Shown: positions 1-4,858 of the stretch, piece after piece
Layout: each line of letters begins with the position of its first letter
Position numbering within the stretch: the stretch's first letter is position 1
NCBI GenBank assembly: GCA_947305445.1
Contig: CAMZDU010000015.1
Location: forward strand, 1-10,765
Reading direction: 5' to 3'
Source of the DNA: an uncultured Selenomonadales bacterium
GTDB lineage: Bacteria > Bacillota > Negativicutes > Selenomonadales > Selenomonadaceae
Length of the DNA: 10,765 bases
Notes under the pieces: model-generated
What the model saw: the letters and a program-made list of their open reading frames with translations, nothing else
What the model was told of the DNA's origin: nothing
Databases searched by the model: none
Translations under genes and position numbers: made by a program

Positions 1-992
1 TACTCGCTCGCCAAGTCGACTTCAACCAATTTACGCGCCAACTTCTCAATATAAAATTTTCCGACAAGCCCGGCGTGATAAGCTGTGCCGCATGCGACGA
101 TATAAATTTTGTCGATGCCGTCGAGAAAATTTTTGTCCCAGTTCAGCTCGTCGAGGACGATTGACGCGCCGTCCTTGGCAAGGCGTTTGCTCATGGTGTC
201 GCGCACGGCTTTGGGCTGCTCGTTAATTTCCTTCAGCATGAAATGTTCGTAGCCGCCCTTTTCGGCCGCCTCCGCGTTCCAGGTGACGTGGAAAATTTTT
301 TTGTTGACACGCTCGCCGCGACGATTGAGAATTTCAACGCCGTCTTTGTGGACAATGGCGAGCTCGCCGTCGTTTAGTATGTAAGTCTGCCGCGTGTGCT
401 TGATGATTGCGGGAATGTCCGAGGCGATGAAATTTTCACCTTTGCCCAAGCCGACGATGAGCGGATTGTCCTGCTTGGCGCATATTAAAACGTCGGGGTG
501 AGCCTTAGCCATGAACGCCAGAGAGTACGAGCCTTCGACCTTGCCGAGCACTTCGCGGACGGCCGCAACAAAATCGCCGTGATAAAATTCCTCCAGCAGG
601 TGTGCAATGACTTCGGTGTCGGTCTCCGAGGTGAACTTGTGGCCGCGGGCGATAAGCTCCTCTTTGAGCGGCAAATAGTTCTCGATAATTCCGTTGTGCA
701 CGACGACAAAATTTCCGTGACAATCGGTGTGCGGGTGCGCGTTGCCGTCGGAAGGACGACCGTGCGTCGCCCAGCGCGTGTGACCGATGCCGACCGTGCC
801 GTCAGGCAAATTGTTGCGCAATTTTTCTTTCAGCGCGTCAAGTCGTCCGACCGCTTTTTCTATAAAAACATTATCGCCGCAATCGACAGCAATGCCCGCC
901 GAATCGTAGCCGCGATATTCCAACTTCGTCAGCCCGTCCAAAAGAATCGGAGCCGCCTTCTTGCCGCCAATATATCCGACAATACCGCACAT
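1..992 (-). CDS. glmS: Glutamine--fructose-6-phosphate aminotransferase (isomerizing), N-terminal 330 residues, cut by window edge
   Basis: GlmS makes glucosamine-6-phosphate from fructose-6-phosphate and glutamine, the first step towards UDP-GlcNAc for peptidoglycan and lipopolysaccharide; it is cytosolic. Reading leftward from the ATG at 992 gives MCGIVGYIGG, with Cys2 as the class II glutaminase nucleophile after Met removal. Other family marks are EYRGYDSAGIAV (about 25-36), HTRWATHG (71-78), HNGIIENY (99-106) and the TSETDTEVIAHL segment. After about residue 225 comes the inter-domain linker with HFMLKEINEQP, then the first SIS (sugar isomerase) domain with IVACGTAYHAG. The family is about 600 residues, so roughly the C-terminal 45% lies outside the window. 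A GGAGG Shine-Dalgarno at 1001-1005 sits 8 nt from the ATG. The leader from the proposed promoter is only about 40 nt, too short for a glmS ribozyme. No frameshift is seen. The assignment is secure. Confidence 0.97.
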   Translation of the reverse strand, partial: MCGIVGYIGGKKAAPILLDGLTKLEYRGYDSAGIAVDCGDNVFIEKAVGRLDALKEKLRNNLPDGTVGIGHTRWATHGRPSDGNAHPHTDCHGNFVVVHNGIIENYLPLKEELIARGHKFTSETDTEVIAHLLEEFYHGDFVAAVREVLGKVEGSYSLAFMAKAHPDVLICAKQDNPLIVGLGKGENFIASDIPAIIKHTRQTYILNDGELAIVHKDGVEILNRRGERVNKKIFHVTWNAEAAEKGGYEHFMLKEINEQPKAVRDTMSKRLAKDGASIVLDELNWDKNFLDGIDKIYIVACGTAYHAGLVGKFYIEKLARKLVEVDLASE

Positions 993-1037
993 AACTTTAT
1001 CCTCCGTTACTGAAATTTTCGTGAATCACTTTCGGCG

Positions 1038-1066
1038 ATTATAGCAATTTACGCGGCAAGGGGCAA
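1038..1066 (-). promoter_or_regulatory. Probable sigma-70 promoter of glmS
   Basis: On the minus strand, TTGCCC (1066-1061) is followed after 17 nt by a perfect TATAAT (1043-1038). The start point would fall near 1031, giving a leader of about 40 nt that ends in the GGAGG site of glmS. Seen by eye; not tested. Confidence 0.6.
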
Positions 1067-1100
1067 GTTTTTTTGTTATACTCACCCGCCAACGAGTTCA

Positions 1101-1124
1101 ATTAGGAATTAGGAATTAGAAATT
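1101..1124. repeat. Heptad tandem repeat, GGAATTA type (left copy)
   Basis: About three copies of the 7-nt unit ATTAGGA (1101-1107, 1108-1114, and 1115-1121 with one change) run into a T-tract. A degenerate array of the same unit lies at 1466-1492, on the other side of the riboswitch. Such short heptad arrays resemble the short tandemly repeated repetitive sequences known from several bacterial genomes. Confidence 0.6.
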
Positions 1125-1252
1125 TTTTGAGAGCCGGTCGGGGTCGTGGTTACATCGAAATTAACCGTATCATTATCGTCGAAGTAATACACACGGAAAA
1201 AATTTTGTTGACAATCACGACAATTTGTAGGATTATACTGACGTTGAAAATT
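1109..1252 (-). other. Short open stretch that may be the 3' end of a decayed gene
   Basis: Between an in-frame TGA at 1253-1255 and a TAA at 1109-1111, one minus-strand frame is open for 47 codons. Its second half has a protein-like composition (VYYFDDNDTVNFDV followed by a Thr/Pro/Gly tail). There is no ATG and no Shine-Dalgarno; the only possible start is a GTG at about 1190 behind an A/T tract. The stop codon lies inside a GGAATTA heptad repeat, as if the repeat cut into a coding end. It also overlaps the likely promoter of the cobalamin riboswitch, so it may be chance. Nothing else coding is seen in 1067-1207. Confidence 0.15.
1208..1239 (+). promoter_or_regulatory. Probable promoter of the cobalamin riboswitch RNA
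   Basis: A perfect -35 TTGACA lies at 1208-1213. The -10 is less certain: TATACT (1234-1239) needs a long 20-nt spacer, whereas ATTATA (1232-1237) gives 18 nt. Transcription would start near 1245, just upstream of the aptamer. This suggests that the riboswitch is transcribed on its own. Confidence 0.5.
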
Positions 1253-1257
1253 TCATA

Positions 1258-1452
1258 TTGATTGGATCGAGTGGCGCAAGCCTCAATAGGGAATCCGGTC
1301 AAATGCCGGAACGGTCACGCCACCGTAGCGGGGAGCGACTCTGCATTTATGTCACTGAGGAAACTTGGGAAGGCGCAGACGAACTTTGAGCCGAAGTCGG
1401 GAGAACTGCTCGATTGACAATCGCCGTTTGACCTGCGAGCGACAGGAAGGAG
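1258..1452 (+). ncRNA. Cobalamin (B12) riboswitch, aptamer plus P13 hairpin and RBS, with no gene after it
   Basis: The RNA matches the cobalamin riboswitch consensus along its length. P1 can form between 1265-1271 and 1409-1415. The core AATAGGGAATCCGG starts at 1285, the P5 hairpin CCGG/CCGG is at 1295-1298 and 1306-1309, and ACGGTCACGCCACCGT follows. TTGGGAAGGCGCAGA is at 1365-1379. The B12 box AGTCGGGAGAACTGC is at 1395-1409 (the consensus has ACC where this has AAC). Just 3' of P1 a small hairpin, TCGC/GCGA (1421-1424/1435-1438), presents TTTGACC (1427-1433), complementary to the L5 loop region at 1297-1303. This is the kissing-loop arrangement of full-length cobalamin riboswitches. An AAGGAG Shine-Dalgarno (1447-1452) follows, so a translational expression platform is present. 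The only frames after it are about ten codons long (for example ATG 1469 to TAA 1501). The family normally turns off B12 synthesis or uptake genes when cobalamin is abundant. Confidence 0.95.
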
Positions 1453-1465
1453 ATTAATTCAATTT

Positions 1466-1492
1466 GGAATGTGGAATTGGGAATTTGAAATG
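1466..1492. repeat. Heptad tandem repeat, GGAATT type (right copy, degenerate)
   Basis: Four diverged 7-nt units with a GGAAT core (GGAATGT, GGAATTG, GGAATTT, GAAATG) start about 14 nt after the riboswitch's Shine-Dalgarno, exactly where the regulated gene should begin. The unit is the same as in the array at 1101-1124, with a different seventh base. Confidence 0.5.
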
Positions 1493-1535
1493 ATTTCGTA
1501 ATTCCATAGTCTGAAGTTTTTTGATATCCCGAACT

Positions 1536-1557
1536 GCGCCCGCGATTGGGCGTTTTT
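1536..1557 (+). terminator. Intrinsic terminator downstream of the cobalamin riboswitch
   Basis: CGCCC (1537-1541) and GGGCG (1548-1552) form a perfect 5-bp GC stem with a 6-nt loop, followed by TTTTT (1553-1557). It would end a riboswitch RNA of about 310 nt. It lies about 85 nt beyond the RBS, too far from the aptamer to be an obvious attenuator that competes with it. Confidence 0.7.
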
Positions 1558-1669
1558 AGTTTGCTTAACAATGGCGAAAAGTTTTCCCCGTCACGGGGAG
1601 GCATTGCTCATACATTTCACTTGCTGAGGAAATCAGCGGCTCCCGCTCGTTTGGCAGGAGATTTTTTTT
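1558..1669 (+). other. Structured intergenic segment ending in a second terminator; candidate dispersed element
   Basis: Three hairpins follow one another: CCCCG/CGGGG (1586-1598), GCTGA/TCAGC with a GGAAA loop (1623-1637), and an imperfect CTCC...GGAG stem (1640-1660) followed by eight T (1662-1669). The last has the form of an intrinsic terminator for plus-strand transcripts. The weak ORFs crossing this stretch have no start signals. I do not recognise the family; it may be a repeat element or part of the RNA read through from the riboswitch. Confidence 0.4.
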
Positions 1670-1671
1670 GC

Positions 1672-1701
1672 AAAAAAATTGAGCCGCCGCGTCGACAGCT
1701 C
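1672..1701 (-). terminator. Intrinsic terminator of ahbA-ahbB
   Basis: On the minus strand, directly after the ahbB stop codon (1705-1703), positions 1701-1681 fold into a 9-bp stem (GAGCTGTCG with GGCGGCTC side, two G-U pairs) with an ACG loop. AA and seven T (1678-1672) follow. It faces the plus-strand terminator at 1640-1669, so both convergent transcripts are closed off. Confidence 0.75.
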
Positions 1702-1702
1702 G

Positions 1703-2182
1703 TTATTCGCAAAAATATTTCATGCCGGTTTTTTTCCATTCACGTTTAGTATAAAGAATTTTGTAATCGGTGACGCCCGTCAAATTCGACAGCTCGCCGA
1801 TAATTTTTTCGCACTCGTCGCGGGTTTTGGCGTGAATCATGGTATAAAGATTATAATTCCAATTCGGCGCGGGTGTCCTGTCGTAGCAATGAGAAATCGC
1901 CGCGTGGGAGCTCATGGCGTGCGCTATGGCGTCTAGTTCGTCGGTCGGCACATGCCAGGCGCACAGGGCATTTGCATTGAAACCGACTTCGCGATGTCGG
2001 AGCACCGCACCCATCTTGCGGATTTTTTTCTCGTCGACGAGCTGCCTGACACGCCGTAAAAATTCGTCCTCGCTCATGCCGACACGAGCCGCCAAAATTT
2101 TGTAAGGCTCTTCGCACAGCGGGAAATCCTCTTGCAACGCTTTGATAATTAATTTGTCGCGTTCGCTTAAAAGTTCCAACAC
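1703..2182 (-). CDS. ahbB: Siroheme decarboxylase, AhbB subunit (Lrp/AsnC-like fold)
   Basis: AhbB pairs with AhbA to decarboxylate the C12 and C18 acetates of siroheme, giving 12,18-didecarboxysiroheme, an intermediate of the siroheme-dependent haem pathway of anaerobes (and, in NirDLGH relatives, of haem d1). The 159-residue protein has an N-terminal winged-helix segment (about 5-66, ending KIRKMGAVLRHREVGF). A ferredoxin-like C-terminal half carries SHCYDR (97-102) and NYNLYTMIH (109-117), then ITDYKIL-like and REWKKTGMKYF motifs typical of AhbB. His98 is in the region linked to substrate or haem binding in the family. The start is GTG at 2182 with GGAGGG at 2191-2186 only 3-4 nt away; the adjacent TTG at 2179 would give better spacing, so the true start may be one codon later. 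It follows ahbA by 12 nt and is surely co-transcribed. It resembles Lrp-family regulators but is probably not one. Confidence 0.87.
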   Translation of the reverse strand: MLELLSERDKLIIKALQEDFPLCEEPYKILAARVGMSEDEFLRRVRQLVDEKKIRKMGAVLRHREVGFNANALCAWHVPTDELDAIAHAMSSHAAISHCYDRTPAPNWNYNLYTMIHAKTRDECEKIIGELSNLTGVTDYKILYTKREWKKTGMKYFCE

Positions 2183-2194
2183 CGTCCCTCCGAG

Positions 2195-2653
2195 CTATTG
2201 GAGTTTGAATTGCACGTTGATTTTGTACTTCTTGTTGGCTTTGAGTCGAAGCATGTCCTCCACGCCGCGCAGTGACCGAATCTGCGCCAAAATTTTCGAC
2301 TCGCATTCGGCGTTCGGCGTCAACAATGTGAACCAGAGATTGTACTGATCTTCGCGCTCGTAATTGTGTGTCGCGCCGGGATAGCGGTTGACTGCCTCGG
2401 CCACGTCATGCAGTGCCGACGGCTCGACTTTGAGTGCGACCAGCGTGCCTTGATAGCCCAGACGATTCGAGTCAAAGAAAGTTCCGATTCGCCGCAAAAA
2501 ACCCGCCGCCTTGAGTTCACGTAGCCGCGTAAGAACAGTGTCCTCGTCCGTGCCGAGGTGACTTGCCAGCTCCGCGAACGGGTGCGAGCAAATCGGTATG
2601 TCGCTCTGCAAAAGATTCAGCAAAGCTTTGTCGAAAGCGGATAGCCTCGTCAT
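2195..2653 (-). CDS. ahbA: Siroheme decarboxylase, AhbA subunit (Lrp/AsnC-like fold)
   Basis: Partner of the downstream ahbB in siroheme decarboxylation. The 152-residue product has an N-terminal helix-turn-helix-like segment (about 5-60, LSAFDKALLNLLQSDIP, then FLRRIGTFFDSNRLGYQGTLVA). A C-terminal half has THNYERE (95-101) and QYNLWFTLLTP (103-113), the AhbA version of the conserved His/Tyr motif. Length and motif order fit the family. The ATG at 2653 has GGGGAG (2667-2662) 8 nt upstream. It is the first gene of a two-gene unit with its own promoter and a palindrome in the leader. No other haem gene (ahbC, ahbD, cysG, hemA-D) is in the window, so the rest of the pathway must lie elsewhere. 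Confidence 0.87.
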   Translation of the reverse strand: MTRLSAFDKALLNLLQSDIPICSHPFAELASHLGTDEDTVLTRLRELKAAGFLRRIGTFFDSNRLGYQGTLVALKVEPSALHDVAEAVNRYPGATHNYEREDQYNLWFTLLTPNAECESKILAQIRSLRGVEDMLRLKANKKYKINVQFKLQ

Positions 2654-2668
2654 AACAAACTCTCCCCT

Positions 2669-2688
2669 GCACCGATGCTCAACGGTGC
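2669..2688 (-). promoter_or_regulatory. Perfect inverted repeat in the ahbA leader, possible operator or RNA hairpin
   Basis: GCACCG (2669-2674) and CGGTGC (2683-2688) form a 6-8-6 inverted repeat between the proposed start point (about 2702) and the ahbA Shine-Dalgarno, which it abuts. It could be a dimeric repressor site or a leader hairpin that limits ribosome access. On the minus strand no T-tract follows it, so it is not a terminator. Confidence 0.45.
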
Positions 2689-2708
2689 AAAAAATTTTTG
2701 TTGCGGCT

Positions 2709-2738
2709 ATTGTATCAAAGAATTTACAACAACGTCAA
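2709..2738 (-). promoter_or_regulatory. Probable promoter of ahbA-ahbB
   Basis: On the minus strand TTGACG (2738-2733), an 18-nt spacer and TACAAT (2714-2709) give a good sigma-70 type promoter. Transcription would start near 2702. Confidence 0.6.
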
Positions 2739-2740
2739 GT

Positions 2741-2765
2741 AAAAATGAATGCCCTTCATTTTTTT
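2741..2765 (-). terminator. AT-rich inverted repeat, probable terminator of engB
   Basis: AAAAATGAA (2741-2749) and TTCATTTTT (2755-2763) are perfectly complementary with a 5-nt loop. The repeat is about 37-60 nt beyond the engB stop on the minus strand. The stem carries its own T-run in either direction, so it may act both ways. It ends just before the -35 of ahbA. Confidence 0.45.
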
Positions 2766-2799
2766 GTCGACGAGTTCATGAGCCGTGAAAAAAATTTTT

Positions 2800-3417
2800 T
2801 TAAGTCGCGGCCAGAGAGTTGACGATAACGGCAAGCAAATCGTCGCGGCCGCGATGTTCCGTCGACGAATAAGGCAGGATTGATTCGGCGTCGACGCCGA
2901 GAGAATTTTTTATCGCGTCGAGATGTTTTTGACGCTCGGTCTTGCCGAGTTTGTCGGATTTGGTGGCGATGACGAGCACCGGTAAATTTTTCTCGACGAG
3001 GTTTGCGAAAGACTGCAAGTCAGATTCCATCGGCGGATGACGCATGTCAATGAGCTGGCAGACAAATTTTATGTCGCGGTTGCTTGAGAGGTACTCGTCG
3101 ATAAATTTTGTCCAGAGCCGGCGATTGGTTTTGGAAGTTTTGGCATAACCGTAGCCGGGCAAATCAACCAGGTAAAGTTTGCGGCGAACGTCCTCGTCAA
3201 GTTTCAGCTCCACGCGAAAAAAATTTATCGTCTGCGTCTTACCGGGCGTGCCCGAAGTTCGCGCCAGTGCTTTTCTCCGCGTCAGAGAATTTATCAGCGA
3301 CGACTTGCCGACATTGGAGCGGCCGACGAAGACAATTTCCGGCAGAGGTTCTTCGGGGCAAGTCTTGCGGCTCACCGCCGAGGTAACGTATTCGCTCCTT
3401 ATAACAGTAATATCCAC
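2800..3417 (-). CDS. engB: Ribosome biogenesis GTP-binding protein EngB/YsxC (YihA)
   Basis: EngB is an essential GTPase that helps late assembly of the 50S ribosomal subunit. The G motifs are in order: G1 GRSNVGKSS (32-40), G2 region with T57 in SGTPGKTQTINFF (55-67), G3 DLPGYG (85-90), G4 TKSD (152-155) and the G5-like YSS near 183. The length of 205 residues fits the family (about 190-210). The frame stays open further upstream to 3657 but that part overlaps ftsZ and has unrelated composition. GTG at 3417 is the start because GGAGG (3429-3425) lies 7 nt before it and the protein then begins VDITVIRSEYVTSAV as in homologues. It lies 76 nt downstream of ftsZ with a terminator-like hairpin between, so it is expressed by read-through or from a weak promoter I cannot define. 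Confidence 0.95.
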   Translation of the reverse strand: MDITVIRSEYVTSAVSRKTCPEEPLPEIVFVGRSNVGKSSLINSLTRRKALARTSGTPGKTQTINFFRVELKLDEDVRRKLYLVDLPGYGYAKTSKTNRRLWTKFIDEYLSSNRDIKFVCQLIDMRHPPMESDLQSFANLVEKNLPVLVIATKSDKLGKTERQKHLDAIKNSLGVDAESILPYSSTEHRGRDDLLAVIVNSLAAT

Positions 3418-3429
3418 AGCATTTCCTCC

Positions 3430-3462
3430 AAAAAAATAAACCGTAACGCATGCACGTCGCGG
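3430..3462 (-). terminator. Terminator-like hairpin between ftsZ and engB, possible attenuator
   Basis: On the minus strand 3462-3441 folds into an imperfect stem (CCG, one mismatch, then GACGTG pairing with TGCGTT including G-U pairs), followed by TTTATTTTTTT (3440-3430). The T-tract touches the engB Shine-Dalgarno at 3429. It would reduce, not necessarily abolish, transcription from ftsZ into engB. Confidence 0.45.
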
Positions 3463-3493
3463 CAATCGCAAATATCGGCGGCAATTATTTTCT

Positions 3494-4678
3494 TTAGTCA
3501 GAGTCGTCACGCGGGCGGAAAGTGAACGTCGGCATTTGAAAAATATTTTCGGGCGGTTTAGGCGGTGTCGGTGCTTCAAAGTTGAATCCCTTCGACACGG
3601 TGACAGTTGACTTTGGAGCTTCAATCGTCGGCGACTTGAGTGCGAGGCTGTCGGCAAAGTCCGTGGCGATAATCGTCGCCTGAATCATGCCGTTCATGTT
3701 TTTATCAATAACCGTGCCGAGAATAATGTTAACGTCGTCTTCCGTCTGGCTGAAGATGTAACTTGCGGCGGCGTTCACGTCGTGGATGGGAAGCGTCTCG
3801 TCGCCGGTGATGTTCAAAATAATTCCGCGTGCGCCTTTCAGCGACTTGTCAATAAGCGGGCTGTGAATGGCCTCCTGCACGGCTTTAACCGCGCTGATTT
3901 TACTGCGGCCGATACCTAGGAGCGCGTCGCTCGATTCACTCTGGCGGAAAATTGTCGTCATGTCGGCGAAGTCCACGTTAATTACGCCCGTCGTCAAAAT
4001 CAGCTCGGCGACGCAACGGATTGCCTGACGCAGAACCGAATCCGCCGCGTTGAAGGCACCGACCATTGACAGATCTTTGTTTTCGGGGAGCTTCATCAAG
4101 TTGTCGTTCTTGACGACAATCAGCGCGTCCATGTACGATTGCATTTTTACGATACCTTCGTTGGCGATGCGTTGCTTGCGGCGACCTTCAAAGCTGAACG
4201 GGAGCGTGACGACGCCGACGGTCAACATGCCCATCTCCTTGGCAAGCCGTGCGACAATGGGAGCCGCGCCGGTACCCGTGCCGCCGCCCATACCCGCCGT
4301 GATGAAAATCATGTCCGCGCCTGTCATCATCTCTTTAAGGCGTTCGGCGTCATTTTTGGCGGCCTGCTCACCGATTGCGACGTTGCCGCCCGTGCCGCGA
4401 CCTTTGGTCAGTTGCTCGCCGATTTGTACCGTCTTAATTTTGTCGAGATTGGAAAAGCTCAGCGCGTGCGAATCGGTGTTGACGGCAACCAATTCAATCT
4501 CCAAAAAATTGCTCTCGGCAATCCGTTTGAGGACACTGTTGCCGCCGCCGCCCACGCCGAAAACTTTTATCGTGACGAGGGCTTTTTTTATCGCCGCATC
4601 GTCAGCCGCTCGTTGCTGTTGTCTGTTGAGGCGCAGTTTTTTTAACGCCTCACGGATTGCCGCATCATTAGCCCCCAT
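3494..4678 (-). CDS. ftsZ: FtsZ-family tubulin-like GTPase (cell division protein FtsZ or a paralogue)
   Basis: FtsZ polymerises into the cytokinetic ring and recruits the divisome. Over 394 residues the sequence shows the GTP-binding FGVGGGGNS (40-48), AVNTD (65-69), the tubulin signature GGGTGTG (131-137) and the T7 synergy loop NVDFAD (234-239) with the Asp pair needed to hydrolyse GTP in the next subunit. The activity residues are intact. Residues 1-36 form a charged, Ala/Lys/Gln-rich tail longer than in B. subtilis FtsZ. A short Pro-rich linker precedes a C-terminal peptide, IFQMPTFTFRPR (379-390), an unusual version of the FtsA/SepF-binding tail. ATG 4678 is chosen because GGAAGGA is 9 nt upstream; the 40 codons before it, up to 4798, look non-coding. 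There is no ftsA, murein or other dcw gene beside it. KLPENKDLSMVGAF and AIRCVAELILTTGVIN differ from the usual core and suggest a second, divergent FtsZ type. Confidence 0.9.
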   Translation of the reverse strand: MGANDAAIREALKKLRLNRQQQRAADDAAIKKALVTIKVFGVGGGGNSVLKRIAESNFLEIELVAVNTDSHALSFSNLDKIKTVQIGEQLTKGRGTGGNVAIGEQAAKNDAERLKEMMTGADMIFITAGMGGGTGTGAAPIVARLAKEMGMLTVGVVTLPFSFEGRRKQRIANEGIVKMQSYMDALIVVKNDNLMKLPENKDLSMVGAFNAADSVLRQAIRCVAELILTTGVINVDFADMTTIFRQSESSDALLGIGRSKISAVKAVQEAIHSPLIDKSLKGARGIILNITGDETLPIHDVNAAASYIFSQTEDDVNIILGTVIDKNMNGMIQATIIATDFADSLALKSPTIEAPKSTVTVSKGFNFEAPTPPKPPENIFQMPTFTFRPRDDSD

Positions 4679-4797
4679 GTCAGTTCGTCCTTCCAAAAAA
4701 ATATTTACGGCAATGTTTCGACGCGGGAAAAAATTTTCCTTCACGTCGCCGAGAAGCCCCCGCCTCATCAAGCAGATTTCGTAAAAAAATTTTTCCA

Positions 4798-4826
4798 TTG
4801 AGATTTTGCGCGACCGGTGATATATT
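4798..4826 (+). promoter_or_regulatory. Probable promoter of the MATE exporter gene
   Basis: TTGAGA (4798-4803), a 17-nt spacer and TATATT (4821-4826) on the plus strand. The start point near 4833 leaves a leader of about 26 nt ending with the GGAGG site at 4847-4851. This rules out a more upstream start codon at 4817. Confidence 0.65.
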
Positions 4827-4858
4827 GCTCCAAAGCTTTACAGTTTGGAGGATTTTTT

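Noticed and set aside
498..1013. Plus-strand frame of 171 codons at the left end
   Set aside because: It is the reverse shadow of the glmS glutaminase domain.
993..1040. glmS ribozyme in the glmS leader
   Set aside because: The leader from the likely promoter is only about 40 nt and shows none of the ribozyme core; the longer upstream region also lacks it.
1347..1749. Small ORFs across the riboswitch and the terminator region (1347-1604 minus, 1546-1749 plus)
   Set aside because: They run through structured RNA elements and terminators, lack ribosome binding sites and have no protein-like conservation signal that I can see.
1703..2653. Pair of Lrp/AsnC transcription regulators
   Set aside because: The fold is Lrp-like, but the THNYER...NLWFTL and SHCYDR...YNLYTMIH motifs, the tandem pairing and the C-terminal KKTGMKYF fit AhbA/AhbB siroheme decarboxylase.
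3418..3657. N-terminal extension of EngB by 80 residues
   Set aside because: It overlaps the ftsZ end in another frame, is Arg-rich and unlike any EngB N-terminus; the GTG at 3417 has an ideally placed GGAGG.
4050..4784. Plus-strand frame of 244 codons opposite ftsZ
   Set aside because: It is antisense to the conserved FtsZ core, is Ser/Pro/Arg-rich with no recognisable motif, and has no Shine-Dalgarno.
4679..4798. N-terminal extension of FtsZ by 40 residues
   Set aside because: There is no Shine-Dalgarno at the upstream ATG and the sequence is unlike FtsZ; ATG 4678 has GGAAGGA at proper distance.
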